DNA of 64,000 nt from Candidatus Hinthialibacter antarcticus (GTDB lineage Bacteria; Hinthialibacterota; Hinthialibacteria; Hinthialibacterales; Hinthialibacteraceae). The position numbers were made by a program, and so were the translations under genes. The notes beneath the pieces are model-generated. The model made no database searches, had not been told where the DNA came from, and saw only the letters and a program-made list of their open reading frames with translations. Where the stretch lies: contig JAVCCE010000011.1 of assembly GCA_030765645.1 (NCBI GenBank), forward strand, positions 62,001-126,000. The letters are read 5' to 3'. Each line of letters begins with the position of its first letter. Positions within the stretch are counted from its first letter, which is position 1. Shown here one piece after another: positions 34,681-43,582 of the stretch.

Positions 34681-36138
34681 ATGAAAATACAAGCGCAATC
34701 AAAATTGCCCAGTCGCATCAAACAGTTTGTCGTGTTCGCCGCCAAAGGAAAAGCCATCCAAGCGCCCGCGCCGCAACTACGCGACGCCATCAAAGACGCC
34801 GTAAAGTATAAGCAGTTCAGCGGAGACGAAGGCGAGGTTCTCGCGCTCACGCAGGCCGATTTTGTGGTCGTGCTGGTCGGCTGCGGCGATAAGCCCGAAG
34901 CGATGAACCAGCGCGCCATCGGCGTCGCGATCAAACGCGCACTGCAGACCAACCCCTTAACTCCCAAAAGCCCGGTCGGAATCGTCCCCCTACGCGATAA
35001 TGAAGATTGGCTGCGCGGCGTGGTCGACGGCGCCCAACTGGGGCTGTACGTCTGGGACAAATACTTGAGCAAAAAGGCCGATCCGTCGCCGATGGCCTAT
35101 TCACTGACCATTCAAACCAAAAATATAAAACTGGCGAAACAACTAACCACCGTCGCCGACGGCGTCAACCTGGCGCGCGATATGGCCAACGAAAATGCGG
35201 ACGTCGCCGACTCGAAATTCATCGAAGCGCAAATTCGTAAGATCACGCGCGGAGACAAACGCTGCAAAATCGAAGTGCTCAACCGCGCCCAGCTGCAAGC
35301 CAAGGGGCTGGGGCTTCACCTCGCCGTCAACCAGGGCAGCAACAAAGATCCAAAACTGATTATCGTCACCTACCGCGGCGGCAAAAAAACCGATCCCTTC
35401 ACCGCACTGGTCGGCAAAGGCCTGACCTTTGATACCGGCGGCCTTAATCTGAAACCCACTGGCAGCATGGAAGACATGCGCTATGACATGTGCGGCGCGG
35501 CGGCGGTGACTGGCACACTGCAGAACACGCTGAAACTGAACCTCGCCGTCAACGCTTACTTCGTCTTCGGCGTCGCAGAAAACGCCATCGGGTCTAATTC
35601 ATACAAACCCGGCGACGTGTTCAAAAGTTATTGCGGCATGACGGTCGAGATTGGCAACACTGACGCCGAAGGCCGACTGGTTCTCGCCGACGCCAACAGC
35701 TACGTCGCGAAAAACTACAAACCCGACGCCATCATCAATATCGCCACGCTCACCGGCGCAGTGGTAATCGCACTCGGCTACGAACACACCGGACTGATGA
35801 GCACCGACGACAAACTCGCCAACGCCTTGCTTAACGCGGCGCAAACCACCGACGACCGCGCTTGGCGGATGCCGATGTACCCTGAATTAAAAGAACACGT
35901 CAAAAGCCCCATCGCCGATATCAAAAACATTGGCCTCAAACGTACGGCGGGCACCGTATCGGCAGGTGAGTTTCTGCGCCAGTTCGCCCAGCATTATGAC
36001 GAAAACCTCGCCTGGGCGCACCTCGACATCGCCGGGACGGCAAAGCCCGATATGGAAGTCGGCTACTTCCCCGCCAGCGGTACGGGCGCGGGCGTGCGCT
36101 TGCTGACCCAGTTTTTAGCGGCGAAGCGCGGCGCTTAA
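34681..36138 (+). CDS. pepA: Leucyl aminopeptidase, family M17
   Basis: This 485-residue cytoplasmic dimetal aminopeptidase trims N-terminal residues from peptides. The C-terminal catalytic domain shows GLTFDTGGLNLKP (metal and substrate lysine), MCGAAAVTGTL and the hallmark NTDAEGRLVLADAN. The N-terminal macro-like domain covers about 1-160. An AGGTGAG site lies nine bases upstream of ATG 34681. The length agrees with family members. It is followed by a terminator that overlaps its stop. Confidence 0.93.
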   Translation: MKIQAQSKLPSRIKQFVVFAAKGKAIQAPAPQLRDAIKDAVKYKQFSGDEGEVLALTQADFVVVLVGCGDKPEAMNQRAIGVAIKRALQTNPLTPKSPVGIVPLRDNEDWLRGVVDGAQLGLYVWDKYLSKKADPSPMAYSLTIQTKNIKLAKQLTTVADGVNLARDMANENADVADSKFIEAQIRKITRGDKRCKIEVLNRAQLQAKGLGLHLAVNQGSNKDPKLIIVTYRGGKKTDPFTALVGKGLTFDTGGLNLKPTGSMEDMRYDMCGAAAVTGTLQNTLKLNLAVNAYFVFGVAENAIGSNSYKPGDVFKSYCGMTVEIGNTDAEGRLVLADANSYVAKNYKPDAIINIATLTGAVVIALGYEHTGLMSTDDKLANALLNAAQTTDDRAWRMPMYPELKEHVKSPIADIKNIGLKRTAGTVSAGEFLRQFAQHYDENLAWAHLDIAGTAKPDMEVGYFPASGTGAGVRLLTQFLAAKRGA

Positions 36139-36151
36139 CGCTTCGTTTTTT
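36122..36151 (+). terminator. Intrinsic terminator overlapping the pepA stop
   Basis: CGAAGCG (36122-36128) pairs with CGCTTCG (36139-36145), followed directly by a run of six T. The left arm lies inside the last codons of pepA. Confidence 0.65.
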
Positions 36152-36204
36152 CAGTAGCGGAACTACACTACAAGATTCCCGTTACGCCATTTTTGGAGGA
36201 TAGC

Positions 36205-37275
36205 ATGTCAGAGTCAGCCGTTACCCCGTCCCGCGAAACGCAGGACTTGCACGTTTTGGAGGCGCAACCGTTGCTGTCGCCCATCGAGTTGAAACGCAAC
36301 TTGCCCATGAGCGACGCCAGCGCCGAAACCGTCATTCAGTCGCGCAATTCCATAAAGAAGATGCTCATCAACAAAGACCCGCGCATGTTGTTGATCGTTG
36401 GGCCTTGTTCGATTCACGATGAAAAAGGCGCCATTGAATACGCCCGGCGCCTCAAAGCGCTTAGCGACGAAGTCAGCGATAAATTGCTGGTCGTTATGCG
36501 AGTGTATTTTGAGAAACCCCGTACCACCACTGGTTGGAAAGGCCTTATCAACGATCCCCACATCGACGGCTCGCTTGATATCGCCTACGGTCTACATAAA
36601 GGCCGCGAAATTTTGTCGCAAATCACTGAAATCGGGATGCCGACGGCGACCGAGTTTCTTGACCCGATTATTCCCCAATATATTTCAGATTTAATCAGCT
36701 GGGCGGCGATTGGCGCGCGTACGACCGAGTCGCAAACGCACCGCGAAATGGCCAGCGGGCTTTCGATGCCCGTCGGTTTCAAAAACAACACCGACGGCAA
36801 CCTTGAGGTCGCTTTCAACGCGCTGCAATCGGCGCGGGCGTCGCACAGTTTTCTAGGAATCGACCACGACGGTCGGACCGCGATTTACAAAACAAGCGGC
36901 AATCGCTGGGGCCACATCATTCTGCGAGGCGGCGGAGGCAAATGCAACTACGATCCAGAAAGCATTCAGCAGGCGATGGAAGGATTGAAAAAAGCCGATC
37001 TGCCCGTTTCGGTCATGATTGATTGCAGCCACGCCAATTCAGGCAAAAAAATTGAAAACCAGGAAATTGTCTGGAAAGACAGCATCCACCAGCGCATCGC
37101 AGGCAACAGCGCCATTATAGGCTTGATGTTAGAAAGCAACATCTATGAGGGCAATCAAAAAATCACCAAAGACCTCTCCCAATTGAAATACGGCGTCTCA
37201 ATTACCGACGCCTGCGTCAATTGGGAGACTACGGAGACACTGGTTCGTTGGGCGCACGAACAGTTTAACGGTTAA
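36205..37275 (+). CDS. 3-deoxy-7-phosphoheptulonate (DAHP) synthase, class I
   Basis: This enzyme joins phosphoenolpyruvate and erythrose-4-phosphate in the first step of aromatic amino acid synthesis. The 356-residue product has the class I alpha motifs LIVGPCSIHD, EKPRTTTGWKG, GARTTESQTHREMASG and MIDCSHANSGK, and matches AroF/AroG/AroH in length. Which feedback type it is cannot be told. ATG 36205 has a GGAGGA site four bases away, so the in-frame TTG at 36193 is not used. It converges on the phosphodiester glycosidase gene with only three bases between. Confidence 0.93.
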   Translation: MSESAVTPSRETQDLHVLEAQPLLSPIELKRNLPMSDASAETVIQSRNSIKKMLINKDPRMLLIVGPCSIHDEKGAIEYARRLKALSDEVSDKLLVVMRVYFEKPRTTTGWKGLINDPHIDGSLDIAYGLHKGREILSQITEIGMPTATEFLDPIIPQYISDLISWAAIGARTTESQTHREMASGLSMPVGFKNNTDGNLEVAFNALQSARASHSFLGIDHDGRTAIYKTSGNRWGHIILRGGGGKCNYDPESIQQAMEGLKKADLPVSVMIDCSHANSGKKIENQEIVWKDSIHQRIAGNSAIIGLMLESNIYEGNQKITKDLSQLKYGVSITDACVNWETTETLVRWAHEQFNG

Positions 37276-37278
37276 CCT

Positions 37279-38184
37279 CTAAGGCTCTTTCTTGAGCAAA
37301 GCAACCACATTCGCAACAGCCCGTTCCCGGCCCGGTTGGCCGGGGATGGCGTAATCAGACGGGCGGTTCACAATTTCATTTTGTATCAACATCGTTGATG
37401 AACCGCCCCCATCGAGATTGAGCGCTTGCTCAGCCCCCAGCGAAACAAAAAACTCCGCCAGTTCTGGCAAGGTGACGCCGGCGCTCCATTCCGGCTGGCG
37501 CCCGTCGATGACCACAATCAACACTTCGCCCGATTCCATCACTCCGATTGCCGTGCGCGGCGCCCGTTGTTCGGTATTGAAGTCAGACTCAAATACGTCG
37601 GTTTGCGACGTCGCCTCCAAAACCAAAACCGGCCCGGCGCCTATGACAGCATGGCAATCGTTCCATCCCGGTTTATCCGTTTCGATCTGGTATTTTGAGA
37701 TATCGCCGGGAGAGACCGTTCCAATCAACACCTGGTCCGGCGTGAAACCGACTGAGCCTTGATATTTGCCGCCACCCGGAGGTGGATACAGCACCTTGCC
37801 ATGCGCAACGATCAGCCCGGCGGCGCGGGTCGGGTTCTTAGAAAAAAAGCCGCCGTTTACAACAGCCACGGCGTCGCTATTTTTTGAGAAGACCGACGGC
37901 TGTACGAGGGCGCCGTAGCTTCCAAAAACGCCGAAAATATAATCACGACCAACGCCCGACACGCTCAATATGTGGGCGCGGACGGCTTGTTCGCTGATCG
38001 TTTTATACAATACCCGTTGATAGACAAGGTTGGGCGCGGGTTTGCGCTCCTCTTCAATCGAACGTGAAGACCACCAGTCCGCCGAAGCGCTGGCGACAAA
38101 CAACAAGATAAAGCAAGCGATCAGTAGAGTCCGCTGCGACATCCGAAGCGCTTGATTTGAAGTTACAAAATTCAATAGTTTCAT
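37279..38184 (-). CDS. Exported phosphodiester glycosidase (NAGPA-domain) protein
   Basis: This 301-residue protein has a hydrophobic leader (about 16-36) and the phosphodiester glycosidase domain, named after the human uncovering enzyme N-acetylglucosamine-1-phosphodiester glycosidase. Visible motifs are VNGGFFSKN, RAPRTAIGVMESGEVLIVVIDG and LNLDGGGSSTML. In bacteria it is linked to exopolysaccharide or wall-glycan processing. The Shine-Dalgarno at 38184 is poor, and Met15 (38142) is an alternative start that shortens the N-terminal region. Confidence 0.82.
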   Translation of the reverse strand: MKLLNFVTSNQALRMSQRTLLIACFILLFVASASADWWSSRSIEEERKPAPNLVYQRVLYKTISEQAVRAHILSVSGVGRDYIFGVFGSYGALVQPSVFSKNSDAVAVVNGGFFSKNPTRAAGLIVAHGKVLYPPPGGGKYQGSVGFTPDQVLIGTVSPGDISKYQIETDKPGWNDCHAVIGAGPVLVLEATSQTDVFESDFNTEQRAPRTAIGVMESGEVLIVVIDGRQPEWSAGVTLPELAEFFVSLGAEQALNLDGGGSSTMLIQNEIVNRPSDYAIPGQPGRERAVANVVALLKKEP

Positions 38185-38322
38185 TTTCTTTTATAGTTAC
38201 ACGATTGTTTCGTAAAAATATAACGCGCAAATATTAAAACTCTGTTCGTTCTCAAGTATCATAGAAGAAATGACCCGTCGTTGTCGATAACAGCGCCCGT
38301 ATTTTTTTTCAGGAGGCTTAGC

Positions 38323-39705
38323 ATGGCTATTGCCGCAGAGTCAACCGCTGTCCACTATTTTCAAAAGTGCATCAAATGCGGTTCGGACTATTCATCCGAA
38401 CGCTTTACGTATACCTGCACTCAACCGGGTTGCGGCGGTTTGCTGCTCGTCGAGCGTGATGAAGAGTGGATCACCGCCACGGTCGATCAAGGCGTCGCGG
38501 CGCAACATTACTTCGACGGCATCCGTTGGAGCGAAAAGGCCCGCCGCTATCCGACCGGGTCCGGCGTGTTTGCCTGGAAAGACTTTATTATCCCCGGCTT
38601 CCCGAACGAAGCGTGTCTGGCCATGTTTGAAGGCAACACGGATTTATTTGAAGCGCCCGAATGGCTGCGCAAAGAATTGGGCATCGGGCCGACATTCATC
38701 AAACTCGAAGGCCAGAACCCCAGCGGCAGTTTCAAAGACCGCGGCATGTCGCTCGCCGTCAGCGAGACCCTGCGTCTGCAAATTATGTATCCTGACTTGG
38801 ACATCTCCGGCGTGTGTTGCGCTTCGACTGGCGATACCTCCGCAGCGGCTGCGGCGTATGCGGCGTATGCGCGCGACCGCTTGCAATGCATCATCCTGGT
38901 TCCGCATAATAAAATTTCACCCGCGCAACTCAATCAGGCGATGCAATTCGGCGCCAAAGTCATCGCAGTCGATCACGAAGACGGCTTTGACGGCTGCATG
39001 CGCATCATCCAGGAATTCAGCCAAATCCACACCGATTTAGTGCTCGTCAATTCCAAAAACGCGTTCCGTCTGGCGGGCCAGGAAACCATCGGCATCGAAA
39101 TCATGCAGGACTTGCGCTGGCGCGTTCCGCAGTGGATTTCGATCCCTGTCGGCAACGGCGGCAATTTGACGGCGCTGTTGATTGGCCTGTTGCGCGCCTA
39201 CAAACATGGCCTCATCGACCACCTCCCGGGTATCTTGATTGGACAGGCGCAAGTGTGTGATACGCTGGTACGTTGGAATGAAAACGACCGCAGCGACGAC
39301 GCCTACAAACCGGGCAAGTTCCAGACCAGCGTCGCCTCCGCCGCCAACATTTGCGACCCGGTTTCTTTCCCGCGTATCAAACAACTGATCGATTCATTTG
39401 AAACCAAGTTCTATCGCGCAACAGAAGAGGAAATTCAAGATTCTCAAATGGCGTTTACCCGTAGCGGCGTCGACATCTGCCCGCAAACAGGCATCTCATT
39501 GACGGCGTTGTTAAAAGCGCGCGCGGACGGTACCGTGAAAGAAAGCGATACCTGCGCAGTCATCAGCACGGCGACTGGATTGAAATTTTCCGAATCCGCC
39601 GTGCACTATCATACAGAGAAGCCGAATGCAAAATATCAAAACCGCTTCCGCGTTGCACAAGGCAGCGTCTCAGCGGTCGAAGAACTGATTGCGGATTGGT
39701 CGTAA
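38323..39705 (+). CDS. thrC: Threonine synthase
   Basis: This PLP enzyme converts O-phosphohomoserine to threonine. The 460-residue product starts with a short zinc-ribbon-like segment (CIKC at 16-19, YTCTQPGCGG) typical of one threonine synthase group. The PLP lysine is in NPSGSFKDRGMS, and the phosphate-binding loop PVGNGGNLTALL lies near residue 275. AGGAGG lies six bases upstream of ATG 38323; the in-frame TTG at 38281 is rejected. It converges on the gene ending at 39764. Confidence 0.9.
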   Translation: MAIAAESTAVHYFQKCIKCGSDYSSERFTYTCTQPGCGGLLLVERDEEWITATVDQGVAAQHYFDGIRWSEKARRYPTGSGVFAWKDFIIPGFPNEACLAMFEGNTDLFEAPEWLRKELGIGPTFIKLEGQNPSGSFKDRGMSLAVSETLRLQIMYPDLDISGVCCASTGDTSAAAAAYAAYARDRLQCIILVPHNKISPAQLNQAMQFGAKVIAVDHEDGFDGCMRIIQEFSQIHTDLVLVNSKNAFRLAGQETIGIEIMQDLRWRVPQWISIPVGNGGNLTALLIGLLRAYKHGLIDHLPGILIGQAQVCDTLVRWNENDRSDDAYKPGKFQTSVASAANICDPVSFPRIKQLIDSFETKFYRATEEEIQDSQMAFTRSGVDICPQTGISLTALLKARADGTVKESDTCAVISTATGLKFSESAVHYHTEKPNAKYQNRFRVAQGSVSAVEELIADWS

Positions 39706-39733
39706 GCGAAAATTTCGATAGCAGGTAATTTAT

Positions 39734-39786
39734 ACATCCCGACTCATGAAGAAGCCGGAAGGATCACTCTTCATGGATCGGGATGT
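39734..39786. terminator. Long hairpin between convergent genes
   Basis: ACATCCCGA (39734-39742) and ATGAAGA (39746-39752) pair with TCTTCAT (39768-39774) and TCGGGATGT (39778-39786), leaving a 3-base internal mismatch and a 15-base loop. It overlaps the end of the leftward gene. No strong T tract follows, so factor-independent termination is uncertain. Confidence 0.45.
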
Positions 39787-40180
39787 CCCTATATTCGAGC
39801 GACCAGTCGTTTAGCATGCGTACTTCTTTGGGGAAGATTTTAATTAATATGTAGTCGGGGTCTTCAAGCATGGGCAGATCATCCCGCTTGAACGGGATCG
39901 CATCCCAATCAACCTCGCCGTCTAATATTTCAGCCGCGCCTAACACACGCAAATGACGGTTAGATTGATCGAGAAAGCAGGCTTCCACCATTGGGTTCGA
40001 ACGAATTTGTTTTAATTTGCTTGTATCTTTGTGCGAGCAAGACCAAATACAAAACCCGTCATGATAAATCCGCGTCATAGGCCGCAGTCGGGGTTTATCT
40101 CCATCGACGCTGGCTAAAAAGAAAATCCGCACTTCTTCAATGATGCTTAACGCTTGGTTCCTGATGTCATTTGATGCCAT
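39764..40180 (-). CDS. Pyridoxamine 5'-phosphate oxidase-family (general stress 26-like) protein
   Basis: This 138-residue split-barrel protein has the family pattern FFLASVDGDKPRLRPMTRIYH and FCIWSCSHKDTSKLKQIRSNP. It likely binds FMN, F420 or haem in the cytoplasm. Small members act as flavin reductases or stress proteins; true PdxH proteins are longer. ATG 40180 with an AGGTGG site is chosen over a GTG at 40189. It is a single-gene unit. Confidence 0.75.
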   Translation of the reverse strand: MASNDIRNQALSIIEEVRIFFLASVDGDKPRLRPMTRIYHDGFCIWSCSHKDTSKLKQIRSNPMVEACFLDQSNRHLRVLGAAEILDGEVDWDAIPFKRDDLPMLEDPDYILIKIFPKEVRMLNDWSLEYRDIPIHEE

Positions 40181-40239
40181 GAGTTCCACCTATGATTCAC
40201 TTGAGGAGTGAAATTTTCTTATTCTATAGTGGTTGCCAG

Positions 40240-40312
40240 AATACTGTGCGGATTGAGTCCTCATATCCGTATCTATCGCTGAGCCTTACGGACGTGCTTA
40301 ACGCACAGTATT
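40240..40312. other. 73-base structured inverted-repeat element
   Basis: AATACTGTGCG (40240-40250) is perfectly complementary to CGCACAGTATT (40302-40312). An inner pair TCCGTA/TACGGA lies between them. The element lies between divergent genes (40180 leftward, 40449 rightward). It could be a structured leader RNA, a small RNA, or a mobile palindromic repeat. Confidence 0.45.
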
Positions 40313-40448
40313 TAATCCAACGCTCTAAACATTAAACCACTTGTAAAAAAGCAATTGAAGCCTCGAGACAATATTTCTCATGCGACTTCTTGTGAGATAT
40401 ACTTATAGATAGAAGCAAGCGTTGGCAGCAGTATCAGGGGGTGACGCG

Positions 40449-41195
40449 ATGAGTAATCTCCAGCAAATGTTAACCCGTCAGATAAACCAATGGAACCTAG
40501 AACGCCAGGCCGTACAAGAACTGCAATCCAGCGACAGTTCTTCGATTGGCGTTCGCGCCGCAGACCAGAAACCCGTTGTGACCTTGTCTCGCGAGCGTGG
40601 TTGCCGGGGGCAGGAAATCGCAAAGCTGTTGTCGCATGAATTACAATACGGCTTTTTTGGACGCCAGGTTATTGATTATATTGCCGAACACTTAGGCGTC
40701 CGCAGCGAGTTGGTTGAGTCGCTGGATGAAAAAGACCGCTCAGAACTTGAACTGTGGGTGGGTAACCTATTTTCTGACCACGCCTTCGATCACGATGAAT
40801 ACAGCCACGCCTTGAGCGAAGTGATGCGCGCCATTTCATTGCAGGGCGGCCTGGTCGTGATTGGACGCGGCGCGAACTACATTTTACGTAACGCCAACGC
40901 GTTTCATGTGCGCGTCATCGCACCCGTCAAAACCCGTATCCGCAATCTACTCGAACAGGAAGGCATGTCGGAAGCGCAGGCGCACGCTGAAATTAAGCGC
41001 GTTGATAATGAACGAAAACAGTTCGTTAAGCGCTACTTCCACCAGGATATAAACAACCCGATCTTTTATGACCTTGTCATCAACGCCGAGCATTTGCAAA
41101 TTCACTCGATCACAAAAACCGTCATCGCCGCGATGCGGGCGCGGGGCTGGTCGCTCGCATATACGGGTGGAGACAAACGCCGCCGCACAGCCTAG
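40449..41195 (+). CDS. Cytidylate kinase-like family protein
   Basis: This 248-residue protein belongs to the cytidylate-kinase-like (AAA_26/Cytidylate_kin2) family. VVTLSRERGCRGQEIAKLLS forms the unusual glycine-rich phosphate loop near residues 45-64, and GGLVVIGRGANYIL marks the central strand near 138. The true nucleotide substrate of this family is unproven, so cytidylate kinase is only a family name. ATG 40449 is preceded by AGGGGGTG. It converges on a small leftward gene three bases away. Confidence 0.75.
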   Translation: MSNLQQMLTRQINQWNLERQAVQELQSSDSSSIGVRAADQKPVVTLSRERGCRGQEIAKLLSHELQYGFFGRQVIDYIAEHLGVRSELVESLDEKDRSELELWVGNLFSDHAFDHDEYSHALSEVMRAISLQGGLVVIGRGANYILRNANAFHVRVIAPVKTRIRNLLEQEGMSEAQAHAEIKRVDNERKQFVKRYFHQDINNPIFYDLVINAEHLQIHSITKTVIAAMRARGWSLAYTGGDKRRRTA

Positions 41196-41197
41196 CG

Positions 41198-41344
41198 CTA
41201 TTTCTTTTTGGGCTGAAAAAGCGAAAACAAGCGGTCTAATAACGACGGCTTATAGGTTTTCATTTGCTTCAGGCGTTCTTCATTTACATCGTGGGATACC
41301 TGGCGGCGTTTTCCGCTCACGATACGAAACTGTTCATCTTTCAT
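41198..41344 (-). CDS. Small basic protein of 48 residues, unknown
   Basis: The frame encodes MKDEQFRIVSGKRRQ at the start and SLLDRLFSLFQPKKK at the end, with a stop at 41198-41200. A strong GAGGGTGAG site lies about seven bases upstream of ATG 41344, better than many larger genes here. The product is basic, with an amphipathic C-terminal helix (LLDRLFSLF) that could bind membrane or a partner protein. I know no family for it. It converges on the kinase-like gene and is divergent from folE. Confidence 0.6.
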   Translation of the reverse strand: MKDEQFRIVSGKRRQVSHDVNEERLKQMKTYKPSLLDRLFSLFQPKKK

Positions 41345-41477
41345 AACCGCTCACCCTCAATTGACCAGAAAAATTAGGCATTCTTATTCAATGTTGTATA
41401 ATACTGGTAATTCTACAGCATTGATAAACACTTCAATTGACAGATATTTTATAAACACTACATTGCTTGTCAACTTT

Positions 41478-41486
41478 TGGTATACT
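41478..41486 (+). promoter_or_regulatory. Extended -10 promoter candidate for folE
   Basis: TGGTATACT matches the extended -10 pattern TGnTATAAT except one base, 85 bases upstream of folE. No good -35 box is present, as expected for extended -10 promoters. Confidence 0.4.
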
Positions 41487-41570
41487 ACTTGTACCTTAGA
41501 CAAGCCTGTATGAATCATTATGTAACCATAGTACCAATTCTGGGATTTTTTGATTGGAGAGCGTCCAATT

Positions 41571-42170
41571 ATGCAAATACGATCCGTTGTTCCGATGGAA
41601 CGAGACAACGCCAAAGACCCGCTGGAAGATTTAGTGCGCGGCTGGCTGGAAGAAATCGGCGAAGACCCCGACCGCGAAGGCTTAGTCCGCACCCCGAAGC
41701 GCGTCGCCAAAGCCTGGCGTTTTCTCAATGATGGACACGAACAAAATTTAGAAACGGTTCTCAATAACGCCATTTTTGATGAAGACATCGACGAAATGGT
41801 TATGCTGAACGACATCTCGTTTTTCAGTATGTGCGAACACCACATGCTTCCCTTCTGGGGACGCGCCCACGTAGCGTATATCCCCAACGGCAAGGTGGTC
41901 GGCTTGTCTAAAATTCCTCGCATCGTCGATATGTTTTCGCGGCGCCTGCAATTGCAAGAACGCCTCACCCAGCAAATCGCCGAAGCGCTGCAAGAAGCCG
42001 TCCAGCCGAGAGGCGTCGCCGTAGTGACGGAAGCCCAGCACATGTGTATGATGATGCGGGGCGTCCAAAAGGTCGGCGTCGATACGCGCGCCAGCGCCAT
42101 GTTGGGCGTGTTCCGTGAAAATCACGCCACCCGCGCCGAATTTCTCAGTATGCTGCCTCCATCAAAATAA
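41571..42170 (+). CDS. folE: GTP cyclohydrolase I
   Basis: FolE converts GTP to 7,8-dihydroneopterin triphosphate in the cytoplasm. The 199-residue product carries the zinc ligands C88 and H91 ([11 protein letters not shown]) and a second Cys in [15 protein letters not shown], plus the signature [27 protein letters not shown] site precedes ATG 41571. It is followed after eight bases by an SDR gene and then by a PTPS gene, so the three form a pterin operon. Confidence 0.94.
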   Translation: MQIRSVVPMERDNAKDPLEDLVRGWLEEIGEDPDREGLVRTPKRVAKAWRFLNDGHEQNLETVLNNAIFDEDIDEMVMLNDISFFSMCEHHMLPFWGRAHVAYIPNGKVVGLSKIPRIVDMFSRRLQLQERLTQQIAEALQEAVQPRGVAVVTEAQHMCMMMRGVQKVGVDTRASAMLGVFRENHATRAEFLSMLPPSK

Positions 42171-42178
42171 GGACAAAA

Positions 42179-42910
42179 ATGACAGGCCGTCTTCAAAATC
42201 AAATCACAATCATCACAGGCGGCGGGCGCGGCATTGGCGCTGCAACCGCTGCGCTGTTTGCCCGCGAGGGCGCCCGCGTGGTCATTGCCAGCCGCAACGA
42301 AGAGCAACTAAGAACGGTTGCTGATTCGATCGCTGCGCAGTCCGGCGCAGACCGCATTCATTTCATCGCCGCCGACGTGAGCGACGAAGCCCAGGTCGAA
42401 GCGCTGTTTAACGAAACCCAATCACACTTTGGCGCACCCGACATCCTCATCAACAACGCCGCCGTCATAACGGTGAAACCGTTCGAAGAGTTCACCGTCT
42501 CCGAATGGGACCAGATGATGGCGGTCAACCTGCGCGGGCCGTTTTTGTGCAGCCGGGCGGCTTTCAAATCAATGAAAGCCACTGGACGCGGCGGCTCGAT
42601 TGTCCATATCAGTTCGCTGGCGGGCATTCGCGGCACGGAAAAGTTCCCCGGCATGTCGGGCTATGTGGTCAGCAAGCACGGCGTGATCGGCCTCACCGAA
42701 AGTTTGAGCGTCGAAGGCCGCCCCCACGGCATCCGCGTGAATTGCGTAGCGCCCGGCGCGGTGGATACGCAAATGCTTCGCGAAGCGGCGCCGCAATTCA
42801 AGACCGAGACCGTCCCCGACGACATTGCCCAGGCGATTCTTTATTTGTCCGACCCGGTGCAGGCGGCGTCCGTCACCGGGGCCGTCATCGAAATTCACAG
42901 CAACGCGTAA
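42179..42910 (+). CDS. Short-chain dehydrogenase/reductase, candidate pterin reductase
   Basis: This 243-residue classical SDR has the cofactor loop TGGGRGIG, the NNAAV motif, and the catalytic Ser-Tyr-Lys set in HISSLAGI...GYVVSKHG. The Arg after the first strand (ASRNEEQ) suggests NADPH. FabG-like enzymes share this pattern. Its position between folE and a PTPS gene makes a pterin reductase (sepiapterin- or dihydromonapterin-reductase-like) a reasonable inference, not more. The start lies eight bases after the folE stop. Confidence 0.75.
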   Translation: MTGRLQNQITIITGGGRGIGAATAALFAREGARVVIASRNEEQLRTVADSIAAQSGADRIHFIAADVSDEAQVEALFNETQSHFGAPDILINNAAVITVKPFEEFTVSEWDQMMAVNLRGPFLCSRAAFKSMKATGRGGSIVHISSLAGIRGTEKFPGMSGYVVSKHGVIGLTESLSVEGRPHGIRVNCVAPGAVDTQMLREAAPQFKTETVPDDIAQAILYLSDPVQAASVTGAVIEIHSNA

Positions 42911-42933
42911 CCGAACCTCCGAGGAGCCGCTCA

Positions 42934-43419
42934 ATGCCCTATCTGTTGCGGGTTGAGAAACAATACCTGAAGTTTTCCTCCGCCCATTTCACCTTGTTCC
43001 CCGATAGCCGCGAGACCCTGCACGGTCATAACTATACCGTGAGTTTAGAAGTCGAGGCGGATGCGCTGCATGATGGCATGGTGGTGGATTTTGGCCCGTT
43101 GAAGAAAGCCGCGCGCGCGATTTGCGACCGGTTGGACGAGAAGATATTGCTTCCAGAAACGCCCCGCATCGAACGCACTGAGAGCGACGGAAACTATGAA
43201 CTCTCCATCGACGGCGACGCGGGCTATCGCTTCCCCAAGGCGGAAGTAGTGGTTCTGCCGATTGATAACGTGACCTGCGAAGGGCTGGCGTACTACATTG
43301 CGCAGGACGTGCTGCAATCGCGCCCGCAGTGGGACGCCCAAGGCAACGTCAACCGCCTGCGCGTCTGGGTCGAAGAATCCCCCGGCCAACAAGGCGGCTA
43401 CGAAGAAACGCTTTCTTAA
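42934..43419 (+). CDS. 6-pyruvoyl-tetrahydropterin synthase-family protein, PTPS-III-like
   Basis: This 161-residue COG0720 protein has the zinc histidines H18 (SSAHFTLF), H30 and H32 (LHGHNYTV). QueD and classical PTPS carry a catalytic Cys before HGH. Here the segment is DSRETLHGH, with no Cys and with E27 at the ExxHGH position. That motif marks the PTPS-III group, known to replace dihydroneopterin aldolase (FolB) and make 6-hydroxymethyl-dihydropterin in Plasmodium and diverse bacteria. GAGGAG precedes ATG 42934. Its place in an operon with folE supports folate synthesis; queuosine synthesis is the less likely alternative. Confidence 0.82.
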   Translation: MPYLLRVEKQYLKFSSAHFTLFPDSRETLHGHNYTVSLEVEADALHDGMVVDFGPLKKAARAICDRLDEKILLPETPRIERTESDGNYELSIDGDAGYRFPKAEVVVLPIDNVTCEGLAYYIAQDVLQSRPQWDAQGNVNRLRVWVEESPGQQGGYEETLS

Positions 43420-43500
43420 AACTAACATCCACAACTTACATTCATTTCCCCTCCAACATACATAATTACCGGGCAGTGATTCAACCCGCGCTCAATATTA

Positions 43501-43581
43501 CTCCGTTCTCGGATATCTCCGGTTGGGTGGCAAGGGCAAGGCGGCGCGAAGCGTCGGCAGCCCTTGAAGCAATGAACGGAG
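43501..43581. other. Two-tier inverted repeat after the pterin operon
   Basis: CTCCGTTC (43501-43508) pairs with GAACGGAG (43574-43581), enclosing CAAGGGC (43531-43537) paired with GCCCTTG (43560-43566). It lies between the convergent PTPS and histidine kinase genes and may be a dispersed repeat or a bidirectional terminator. Confidence 0.4.
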
Positions 43582-43582
43582 A

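Noticed and set aside
42505..42933. Upstream extension of the PTPS frame
   Set aside because: It overlaps the SDR gene out of frame, has low-complexity Arg/Pro content, and a good ribosome site exists at ATG 42934.
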